This document shows, one piece after another, positions 23,977 through 31,534 of a stretch of DNA of 64,000 nt (the first letter of the stretch is position 1; every line of letters begins with the position of its first letter). A program made the translations under genes and the position numbers. This stretch comes from DSAD01 sp036825155. GTDB taxonomy: Bacteria; Desulfobacterota; Desulfomonilia; UBA1062. Below the pieces are notes generated by a model. It had not been told where the DNA came from. It saw only the letters and a list, made by a program, of their open reading frames with translations, and made no database searches. The stretch lies in assembly GCA_036825155.1 (NCBI GenBank), contig DAISYU010000001.1:1-64000 (forward strand), read 5' to 3'.

Positions 23977-25671
23977 ATGGAACAATTCAGAAATCTGGGT
24001 CTGTCAGAGAGTATGCTCCAAACACTCGCAGCAAAGGGATTCAGGGAGCCCACACCCATTCAGAGCGCCGTCATCCCGTACCTTCTTGATGGGGATCGTG
24101 ATGTGGTTGCCCAGGCAGAAACCGGTACCGGCAAGACGGCAGCCTTCGGCATTCCCATTATAGAACGCCTGGACACCCGGGAAAGAGGGGTGAAGGCCCT
24201 TGTACTGGTACCCACCAGGGAACTGGCCCTGCAGGTTTCCGAAGAGATCATCTCTCTTACGGGGAGAAAGAATATCCAGGTTCTGCCTGTCTACGGAGGA
24301 CAGGGATTCGTGCATCAACTCAGGAGCCTCAAGAAAGGAGTTGACATTGTGGTGGGTACCCCGGGGCGTCTCCTCGATCATCTCGGCCGCGGCACGCTGA
24401 GCTTCGAGGGCATCTCCTTTCTCGTACTCGATGAAGCGGACCAGATGCTTGATATGGGTTTTATCGAGGATATCAATGCCATACTCTCACATGTGCCTGC
24501 CGGAAGGAGAACGCTGCTCTTTTCCGCCACCATGCCGGCATCTGTCATCACCATTGCCCGGCGTTACATGAAGGGCTATGAGACTATCACAATGAATGCC
24601 AGGGCCGAGTGCCCACAGCTGACCGAACAGAAATACATCGAGGTGCGCGAGCAGGACAAATTCGAGGCGCTGTGCCGAATCATCGACATGGAGCCCGGGT
24701 TCTACGGTCTGGTCTTCTGCCGTACCAGGGTGGAGACGGCCGATCTTGCTGAAAAACTTGTTGAACGGGGCTACAGAGCAGAGGGTATCCACGGCGACAT
24801 CAACCAGTTCGAGCGTGAAAAGATCATGCGCTCCTTCCGTGAAAGGAAGATCACCATCCTTACAGCCACCGATGTGGCTGCCAGAGGCATAGACATCAAT
24901 AATCTCTCTCACGTGATCAACTACGCCCTGCCCCAGGACAGCGATGCCTATGTGCATCGCATCGGCCGTACCGGACGGGCAGGCTGCAGGGGGACAGCTA
25001 TCACCTTCGTCACTTCGCGTGAACACCGCATGCTGGAGGTCATTCGTCACAAGACCGGCAATGCCATGCGCAGGGGGCACATACCGGGGGTGAGCGAGGT
25101 TATTGCAGCCAAGCGTGCCCGGATCAGGGAAGAGATCGAACAGGTGATGAGAAATGACGATTTTGGGAACTACTGCGGTCTTGCAGCCGAATTGCTCGAG
25201 ACAGACGATGCAGGCACTGTCCTGGCGGCATGTCTGCGAAGAGCCTTTGTCGATGAACTGGACCCTGCAACATATGGTGAAATCCGACAGATCAATCCGG
25301 TCAGCACCCTGACATATACGCAGCTTTTCGTTGCGCGGGGGCGCAAGCACGGGATTACCCCGCAGAAGCTGGTAAAGCTTATCCGTCAGCACTCCGGGGT
25401 GAGTGAAAACCTCCTGAGAGATATCAGGATCTTTGACGATTTCAGCTACATCAGCGCACCCAAGGCAGAGGCCGAAGAAATCCGGAAGAAGTTCGGAAAG
25501 AAACGGGGCCGTCCCATCATCAGCAGGGCTAAGCAGATCAGGACACATTCAGACACGAAAAAAACCCGGAAGGAAAGGGTCCGGCCGGCCGGAGGCAAAC
25601 AAAAACAGGGCAAAAGCCGCTCGAGTATCAACCAGGAGCGGCAGGAGAAAAAACGATCAGCTGCATGGTGA
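23977..25671 (+). CDS. deaD: DEAD-box RNA helicase (DeaD/CsdA type)
   Basis: An ATP-dependent RNA helicase of 564 residues. The Q-motif region (FREPTPIQ), Walker A AETGTGKT (47-54), DEAD box LDEADQML (about 157), SAT in FSATMP, and motif VI HRIGRTGRAG are all present. After the helicase core comes a DbpA-type RNA-binding domain (about residues 435-510; TYTQLFVARGRKHGITPQKLVKLI) and a basic tail. This architecture is that of DeaD/CsdA, which unwinds RNA during ribosome assembly and cold adaptation. AAAGGGG precedes the ATG. The stop codon overlaps the start of the next gene. With three csp genes and typA in the window it supports a cold-adaptation theme. Confidence 0.93.
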   Translation: MEQFRNLGLSESMLQTLAAKGFREPTPIQSAVIPYLLDGDRDVVAQAETGTGKTAAFGIPIIERLDTRERGVKALVLVPTRELALQVSEEIISLTGRKNIQVLPVYGGQGFVHQLRSLKKGVDIVVGTPGRLLDHLGRGTLSFEGISFLVLDEADQMLDMGFIEDINAILSHVPAGRRTLLFSATMPASVITIARRYMKGYETITMNARAECPQLTEQKYIEVREQDKFEALCRIIDMEPGFYGLVFCRTRVETADLAEKLVERGYRAEGIHGDINQFEREKIMRSFRERKITILTATDVAARGIDINNLSHVINYALPQDSDAYVHRIGRTGRAGCRGTAITFVTSREHRMLEVIRHKTGNAMRRGHIPGVSEVIAAKRARIREEIEQVMRNDDFGNYCGLAAELLETDDAGTVLAACLRRAFVDELDPATYGEIRQINPVSTLTYTQLFVARGRKHGITPQKLVKLIRQHSGVSENLLRDIRIFDDFSYISAPKAEAEEIRKKFGKKRGRPIISRAKQIRTHSDTKKTRKERVRPAGGKQKQGKSRSSINQERQEKKRSAAW

Positions 25672-26264
25672 ATACTTTGTGCATGAAATGTAGTATGAAA
25701 AACGTCATGAACATGGATATTGAGGGGGTGGCCAACGTCATCGTGGAACGAAGTGATCGCTGCCGGCACATGAGGATCACTGTCAGCCCGGGATCTGTCA
25801 GGGTGTCTGTGCCAAGGGGTGTGTCGCTTGAAGCCGGCAGGGCATTTGCCCTTGCACGACGGCAATGGATACAAAAACATGTTGCAAGGATTAAGCAGAG
25901 AGAACAGACACACAAGGAACTCCTCCACGATCTGCCCCCGATCACGGATGTGAACGCTGCCAGAGACAAGATCATCACCCGGTGCGAAGAGCTCTCCCGT
26001 AAGACCGGTCTTTCCTATACACGTCTTACCATCCGGAATCAGAAAACCCGCTGGGGCAGCTGCAGTTCTGCCGGTACCATCAGCCTGAATATCAATCTTA
26101 CACGATTGCCGGATAAGCTTCTGGACTATGTGATCCTGCATGAACTCGTGCATACCAGGATCAAAGGTCACGGAAGAGCATTCTGGGATGAGCTGGATAC
26201 CTATGTCGGGGATGCAAAGAGCCTGCGACTTGAATTGAGGCAGTACCTCCTCAGGCTTTTGTGA
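25665..26264 (+). CDS. YgjP-like zinc metallopeptidase (DUF45)
   Basis: A 199-residue protein of the YgjP / SprT-like M48-type metallopeptidase superfamily. The zinc motif HELVHTRIKGHGRAFWDEL supplies two His and the catalytic Glu (HExxH) plus a third His in the usual place. The preceding TRWGSCSS segment is typical of the family. Its ATG overlaps the deaD stop by seven bases (ATGGTGA), so it is translationally coupled to deaD. The true start could also be a later ATG at 25683 or 25695; the upstream overlap is the simplest choice. Its substrate is unknown. Confidence 0.85.
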   Translation: MVNTLCMKCSMKNVMNMDIEGVANVIVERSDRCRHMRITVSPGSVRVSVPRGVSLEAGRAFALARRQWIQKHVARIKQREQTHKELLHDLPPITDVNAARDKIITRCEELSRKTGLSYTRLTIRNQKTRWGSCSSAGTISLNINLTRLPDKLLDYVILHELVHTRIKGHGRAFWDELDTYVGDAKSLRLELRQYLLRLL

Positions 26265-26290
26265 CAGGTGAAATCATACGGGACTGATCA

Positions 26291-26322
26291 AAGCGGGGAG
26301 ATTCCCTTGAGGCGGCCCGCTT
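26291..26322. terminator. Hairpin between convergent genes
   Basis: AAGCGGG (26291-26297) pairs with CCCGCTT (26316-26322) around an 18-base loop; CTTT follows on the plus strand. It lies 26 bases after the metallopeptidase stop and just before the end of the convergent PilZ gene, so it may serve both. Confidence 0.4.
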
Positions 26323-26331
26323 CTTTATAAC

Positions 26332-27009
26332 CTATTTCAACGGGGCAGGAGAGAAATCCTCTACCTCATAGATGTACTGGCTGATAAGATTGTGAATCTC
26401 CAGCTCGAGCCTCGAGAATTCCACGCCGACGATAAGCTCTTTCCGGCTTCTCCTGATATTCTTTATTTTTCCCAGAACCTCACGGTCGCCTTCTACGCCG
26501 GGGAACTTGCACCTCAGGAATATCTCGTCGTCGATCTGAACCGGGGGAAGAGGCTCTCTTCTCGTATTCAGTATGTGACAACGGCAGCCGTTCTTGCTCA
26601 CATCGATTATTGCACCATGATTTGTCTTATCCCTGATCGTGATGGTTGCCGGGAATATACTCTCAGCCCGTTTCTGGGAACGCAGGTCATAGTGTTCAAT
26701 GATCTTCGGGTATTCCAGAAAGAGCAGTTTCACGGGCTTGGAAATTATTTCGATCAGTTTTGTCTGAAAACCATAGACGGTTCCCCGGTAGAGATACCGG
26801 ACAATGATATCAACCCCGGGAATGAGCTTGTGCTTGACATTGGTGTACTGGGCCGGGATCTTTATGATGAGGTATTCGTCGATCTCCATGCCCACCAGGA
26901 CGCTCTGGAGAGGAAATGCAACGCCCTCCATCTTGAGTTGAATGGGGATTCCTATCTCCAGACTAATTCTCTTGCCGTATTCAAAGAAATCAATGTCCAC
27001 GCCTTTCAT
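26332..27009 (-). CDS. PilZ domain protein (YcgR-like), cyclic di-GMP receptor
   Basis: A 225-residue protein with an N-terminal YcgR-like domain (residues 10-100) and a C-terminal PilZ domain (105-215). The cyclic di-GMP motifs are intact: RSQKR (Arg110 and Arg114, the RxxxR motif) and DVSKNG (136-141, the DxSxxG motif). YcgR proteins slow flagellar motors when cyclic di-GMP is high; some other two-domain PilZ proteins act on transcription or biofilm formation. No flagellar genes are near, so the output is unknown. It is convergent with the metallopeptidase gene and adjacent to typA on the same strand (91-base gap). Confidence 0.88.
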   Translation of the reverse strand: MKGVDIDFFEYGKRISLEIGIPIQLKMEGVAFPLQSVLVGMEIDEYLIIKIPAQYTNVKHKLIPGVDIIVRYLYRGTVYGFQTKLIEIISKPVKLLFLEYPKIIEHYDLRSQKRAESIFPATITIRDKTNHGAIIDVSKNGCRCHILNTRREPLPPVQIDDEIFLRCKFPGVEGDREVLGKIKNIRRSRKELIVGVEFSRLELEIHNLISQYIYEVEDFSPAPLK

Positions 27010-27100
27010 AGATGTTCTCTTATATCGGCAGGAGAACGAAGTATATTAACAGAAAGTTACATCATTATAGTGCACGTATGATATCGGAGAAGCTCCCGGA

Positions 27101-28942
27101 TCATCCTGCGGCCTTTTTCTTTGCAACGCTCATGGTGTGCCGCTTCTGTGCGGACAGCTGGGTCTTACGAAGCCTGATGGATTTGGGCGTCACCTCCACC
27201 ATCTCGTCTTCCCTGATAAACTGCAGTGCCTTCTCCAGCGTCATGGGGGTTATCGGGGAGAGCATGATGCTGTCGTCCTTGCCTGCAGCCCTCATGTTGG
27301 TGAGCTTTTTCATCTTGCAGGGATTGACGTCGATGTCGTTCTCTCGGCTGTGTTCACCAACGATCATCCCCTCGTACACCTCGTCTCCAGGTATAATGAA
27401 GAGCCTGCCCCTGGGTTCGAGATTGAACAGGGCATAGGGTACGGCCACTCCTCTTCGGTCTGAAACGATTGAGCCTGTGAAACGGCTCGGGAATTCGCCC
27501 CGGTGATCTTCATAGCCCATGAGGTATGAGTTCATGATACCGTTTCCTTTCGTGTCAGTGAGAAATTCATCGCGGTAGCCGATCAAGGCCCTGGATGGTA
27601 TGCTGAACTCGGCTCTCACGCGGCCGGTCCCGTGGTTTATAAGGTTGATCATTCGACCCTTGCGGATAGAGAGCTTCTGGGTGACTATCCCGAGATAGTC
27701 TTCCTCGCAGTCAATAAAGAGGTGTTCGATGGGTTCGAGCACCATGCCGTCACGGTAGCTGAAGATAACCTCGGGCCGGCTCACGCACATCTCAAACCCT
27801 TCGCGCCGCATGGTCTCGATGATAATCGCGAGCTGAAATTCACCTCTGCCCTTGATAATAACGCAGTCTTTCTCCGGAGGCACCTCTATCTGGATGGCCA
27901 CATTGCGGAGCGTTTCCTTTTTGAGACGTTCATATATCCTGGTGGACTGTACATAGGTGCCTTCCCGGCCCGAAAGGGGAGAATTGTTGGCAGTGATACG
28001 CATGGATACGGTGGGTGCATCCACGGTTATGCGCTTCAGTGCCTTTGGGGCCTCCTGGGTACAGATGGTATCGCCGATCATCACGTCTTCGATGCCTGCA
28101 AGCACCACAATATCACCGGGCTGTGCACATCCGGTCTCCCGGAAAGTCACCCCCTGGTAGCTCTGCAGCTTGGTGACCCTCAGAGGCATATGCTCCCCAT
28201 CCGCATCTATGCAGAGCAGTGATTCGTTGGCCAGGACCTGTCCGTGAAAGATCTTGCCGATGGCCAGTCTCCCGAGGTAGTCACTGTAGTCGAGATCCGC
28301 CACCAGCATCTGAAACGGTTCTGCCGGGTCATGTGCCGGCCCCGGGACCTCGGAGAGGATGATATCGAAGAGGACATGCAGATTGGGGCTTTTCTCCTCG
28401 AGGGATTTCATGGCAGTCCCTTCGCGCCCGACGGCATACAGATACGGGAAATCGATCTGCTCATCAGTGGCGTTCAGATCGATAAAGAGGTCGTATATTT
28501 CATTGAGGACCTCCTGGGGTCTGGCATCTTTGCGGTCGATCTTGTTGATGACCACGATGATCTTCAGCTGAGCCTCCAGTGCCTTTTTCAGGACAAAACG
28601 CGTCTGCGGCAGGGGACCTTCGGATGCATCAACCAGAAGTATTGCACCGTCGGCCATGGACAGGGCGCGTTCCACCTCGCCCCCAAAATCGGCATGTCCG
28701 GGGGTGTCGATGATATTGATCTTGACCCCGTGCCAGAAGATGGAGCAGTTTTTGGCAGCGATGGTTATCCCGCGTTCGCGCTCCAGTTCCATGGTGTCCA
28801 TGACCCTGGTCTGTATCTCCTGTCCTTCTCGAAATACACCGCTTTGAGAAAACATGGCATCCACAAGGGTGGTCTTCCCGTGATCGACATGGGCAATGAT
28901 GGCGACGTTTCTGATGTTCTCGTTTCTAAGGAGTTGCTTCAT
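27101..28942 (-). CDS. typA: Ribosome-associated GTPase TypA/BipA
   Basis: A translational GTPase of 613 residues that helps 50S ribosome assembly, especially at low temperature. G1 AHVDHGKTT (17-25), the switch I region ERGITIAAKN, G3 DTPGH and G4 NKID are present, followed by domains resembling EF-G III and V and the TypA-specific C-terminal domain. Length is normal. The tail ends in a short Lys-rich stretch (AKKKAAG), slightly longer than usual. It is the second translational GTPase in the window besides prfC. Confidence 0.94.
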   Translation of the reverse strand: MKQLLRNENIRNVAIIAHVDHGKTTLVDAMFSQSGVFREGQEIQTRVMDTMELERERGITIAAKNCSIFWHGVKINIIDTPGHADFGGEVERALSMADGAILLVDASEGPLPQTRFVLKKALEAQLKIIVVINKIDRKDARPQEVLNEIYDLFIDLNATDEQIDFPYLYAVGREGTAMKSLEEKSPNLHVLFDIILSEVPGPAHDPAEPFQMLVADLDYSDYLGRLAIGKIFHGQVLANESLLCIDADGEHMPLRVTKLQSYQGVTFRETGCAQPGDIVVLAGIEDVMIGDTICTQEAPKALKRITVDAPTVSMRITANNSPLSGREGTYVQSTRIYERLKKETLRNVAIQIEVPPEKDCVIIKGRGEFQLAIIIETMRREGFEMCVSRPEVIFSYRDGMVLEPIEHLFIDCEEDYLGIVTQKLSIRKGRMINLINHGTGRVRAEFSIPSRALIGYRDEFLTDTKGNGIMNSYLMGYEDHRGEFPSRFTGSIVSDRRGVAVPYALFNLEPRGRLFIIPGDEVYEGMIVGEHSRENDIDVNPCKMKKLTNMRAAGKDDSIMLSPITPMTLEKALQFIREDEMVEVTPKSIRLRKTQLSAQKRHTMSVAKKKAAG

Positions 28943-29263
28943 ACGAATCCTTTCTTTGCTGCTGATGCATGTCCCAGACAGTGCACAGAGCCATATACCA
29001 CTCGCAATGGGTTGGCAATATAATTTTAGATGGCATCACGTGATATCGTTTAAGATTCTCTATCTGAAGAGACATGCCTGCAGAAGAATCTCCCGGAATT
29101 GACTGCCACGCAGTCAGTCATGGGTAAGGTCGTCGCAAGATGGGTGCTAATTATTTGAAAATAGGAAAAGATTATTGATCCTGTTTGCAGTAGTTTTACA
29201 ATTGACCACCCTGTTTCATGATATGCATACGCAGCCCGTACATCTCGAGGAAGGAGCGCTCGC
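28943..29263. other. Divergent intergenic region
   Basis: About 320 bases between the typA gene (leftward) and an acyltransferase gene (rightward). The small hairpin TGACTG-CCACG-CAGTCA (29100-29116) is the only structure seen. No gene is supported. Confidence 0.4.
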
Positions 29264-29881
29264 ATGCAGTATACCGTGTTCGACACCCCATTTGTCAGGA
29301 CCTTTCTGCGCTGGATCTCTCTGGCATATCTCAGGATATTCGGATGGAGCTGTGAAGGATCTCTGCCCGATTTCCCCAAATACGTGGTAATCGCCGCACC
29401 ACATACTTCAAACTGGGACTTTCCCATCACTATGTTTATGGCCTTTGCACTCAGGACCAAGGTCTACTGGATGGGCAAAGCATCGCTCTTCAAGCGTCCG
29501 TTCGGACCGGTCATGCGATGGCTGGGGGGGATCCCCGTTGACAGGAGCAAATCCAACAATGTGGTTGAGCAGACCATAGCGGTATTTAACGAACATGAAA
29601 ATCTGGTCATCGTGGTGCCGCCCGAAGGTACCCGAAACAAGGTGAGCTACTGGAAAACCGGATTCTACCATATCGCTCATGGCGCAAATGTCCCCATTGT
29701 ACTGGGATACATAGACTTTCAGCGCAAGGCGGGCGGTATCGGGCCTGTCGTGATCCCCAGCGGTGATATAGAGACCGATATGTACACCATCTGCTCCTTC
29801 TATGCAGGTGTTATTGGCAAGTATCCGGAAAAATCGAGTCTGGCTGCCATCGCACCCGAGAGGTATCGAAAGACAGCCTGA
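29264..29881 (+). CDS. 1-acyl-glycerol-3-phosphate acyltransferase family protein (PlsC-like)
   Basis: A membrane-associated acyltransferase of 205 residues. The catalytic HxxxxD motif is HTSNWD (47-52) with His47 and Asp52, and the PEGTR motif (about 123-127) binds the glycerol phosphate. The SNWDFPI and WMGKASLFKRPFG segments are typical of a bacterial subgroup that acylates lysophosphatidic acid or similar lipids. An N-terminal hydrophobic stretch (about 15-28) may anchor it. AGGAAGGAGCGCTCGC provides the ribosome binding site. It stands alone. Confidence 0.88.
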   Translation: MQYTVFDTPFVRTFLRWISLAYLRIFGWSCEGSLPDFPKYVVIAAPHTSNWDFPITMFMAFALRTKVYWMGKASLFKRPFGPVMRWLGGIPVDRSKSNNVVEQTIAVFNEHENLVIVVPPEGTRNKVSYWKTGFYHIAHGANVPIVLGYIDFQRKAGGIGPVVIPSGDIETDMYTICSFYAGVIGKYPEKSSLAAIAPERYRKTA

Positions 29882-30125
29882 TCTGCCTTTGTTCAGCAAT
29901 CGATATCACGGTTCTGATTGAAAGACCGAAGTGGACCTGTGCAATCTCCTGCGCAACAGGGAGAAATAGCGGCAGGCAGCCAGTATAGAGATAACGGTTT
30001 GCCCGTCATGTCAGATAAAACCTGATAACGTATGTGCTTCTGTCTGATTGACAGAAGTATTTTACTCGCCTAAAAATTTGAAATCACGCCATAAATGAAG
30101 CCGGCATCCAGGAGACGGGCATCAT

Positions 30126-31460
30126 ATGAATCTGAACCAGACGCAGCAGATAGAAGTAAAGCATTCGGGTTGGGAACAGGTCTATCAGAGCAGATTCGTT
30201 TGTGCTGATGACGCTGTGAAACAGATCAAATCAGGAGACCGGGTCGTTCTCGGCCATGCCTGTGCAGAACCCCAGGCCCTGGTAAATGCCCTGCTGAAGA
30301 GGGCCCATGAGCTCAGGAACGTGGAGATCATGCACCTGCTAAGCGTAAACGCAGCCCGATACTGCCGGAAGGAATATCGGAATTCATTCCGGCATAACTC
30401 CCTCTTTGTCGGCAGCAGTATCAGAGAGGAAGTCCATGCGGGAGCAGTGGATTTTACCCCCTGTTACTTTCACGAGGTGCCGAAACTCTTTCGTGACGGG
30501 ATGATGCCGGTGGATGCAGCTCTCATAACGGTATCACTCCCGGATGAGGATGGACGGGTGAGTCTCGGTATATCAGTGGACTACACAAAAGAGGCAGCAC
30601 TGTGTGCCGGAACCGTTATTGCAGAAGTGAATCCCTGTATGCCCAATACCGGAGCTGGTTCATGCCTGCGTGTTGAAGACATTGACATGTTCGTGAACAG
30701 TGATGCGCCCCTGGCCGAAGTGCCGCATCCCAGGGTAGGGGACACGGAGTTGACCATCGGCAGGTATGCATCAAAACTTATTGCAGATGGTGACTGTCTC
30801 CAGATAGGGATAGGCGCCATACCCGAAGCAGTGCTGAGCCAACTTATCGACAAGAATGATCTCGGCGTTCACACCGAGCTGCTGACGGACTCGATCATGC
30901 CCTTGGTGGACAGTGGTGTGATAACCTGCAGCAGAAAGAATTTTATGCCCGGCAAGATCATCTCGAACATGGCAATGGGCTCTCAGGAATTCTACTCCTG
31001 GCTGGACCGTCACCCGATGGTGGAATTCCATCCGGTGGATTTTACTAACGACCCGTTCGTCATTGCTCGTAACGACAACATGGTGACCATAAATTCGGCC
31101 CTTGCCATCGATCTGCTGGGCCAGGTCGCAGCGGATACTATAGGCCCGAAACAGTACAGCGGTGTCGGCGGGCAGGTGGATTTTGTCCGGGGTGCCGCCC
31201 GTTCGAAAGGTGGAAAGAATCTCATCACCCTGCCTGCAACAACGAAGAAGGGGACTGTTTCCCGCATCGTGTGCACACTCGAGCCGGGCCAGGCTGTCAC
31301 TACGAGCCGGCATGATGTGGACTATGTTGCAACCGAGTACGGGCTCGTACAGCTGAAGGGGCGAACGCTCAGGCAGCGAAGCGAGGCTCTTGTCAGCATC
31401 GCTGCACCGCAGTTCAGGGATCAACTCCGGGAACAGTGCAAGGAACTCTACGGCTGGTAG
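30126..31460 (+). CDS. Acetyl-CoA hydrolase/transferase family CoA-transferase (first copy)
   Basis: A class I CoA-transferase of 444 residues related to 4-hydroxybutyrate or butyryl-CoA:acetate CoA-transferase (AbfT/Cat families). Motif LQIGIGAIPEAVL (about 220-232) and the active-site Glu in HTELLTDS (about 243-250) are present, as is the glycine-rich GPKQYSGVGGQVDFVRGA (about 340-357). It moves CoA between a short-chain acyl-CoA and a carboxylate, sparing ATP. AGGAG lies upstream. A paralogue at 59099-60469 shares the same motifs. Whether the substrate is acetate, butyrate or another acid cannot be read from the sequence. No thiolase or hydratase gene is adjacent. Confidence 0.9.
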   Translation: MNLNQTQQIEVKHSGWEQVYQSRFVCADDAVKQIKSGDRVVLGHACAEPQALVNALLKRAHELRNVEIMHLLSVNAARYCRKEYRNSFRHNSLFVGSSIREEVHAGAVDFTPCYFHEVPKLFRDGMMPVDAALITVSLPDEDGRVSLGISVDYTKEAALCAGTVIAEVNPCMPNTGAGSCLRVEDIDMFVNSDAPLAEVPHPRVGDTELTIGRYASKLIADGDCLQIGIGAIPEAVLSQLIDKNDLGVHTELLTDSIMPLVDSGVITCSRKNFMPGKIISNMAMGSQEFYSWLDRHPMVEFHPVDFTNDPFVIARNDNMVTINSALAIDLLGQVAADTIGPKQYSGVGGQVDFVRGAARSKGGKNLITLPATTKKGTVSRIVCTLEPGQAVTTSRHDVDYVATEYGLVQLKGRTLRQRSEALVSIAAPQFRDQLREQCKELYGW

Positions 31461-31534
31461 ACAATTCACAACGTAAGGAGAGAAGCGGGCACGCTTCACA
31501 GTATTGTGTATCTACATGGGACAACGGTGTTTGT

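Noticed and set aside
24487..25548. Minus-strand frame of 353 codons inside deaD
   Set aside because: Shadow of deaD, which has every helicase motif.
28244..29023. Plus-strand frame of 259 codons inside typA
   Set aside because: Shadow of typA; no start signal or family.
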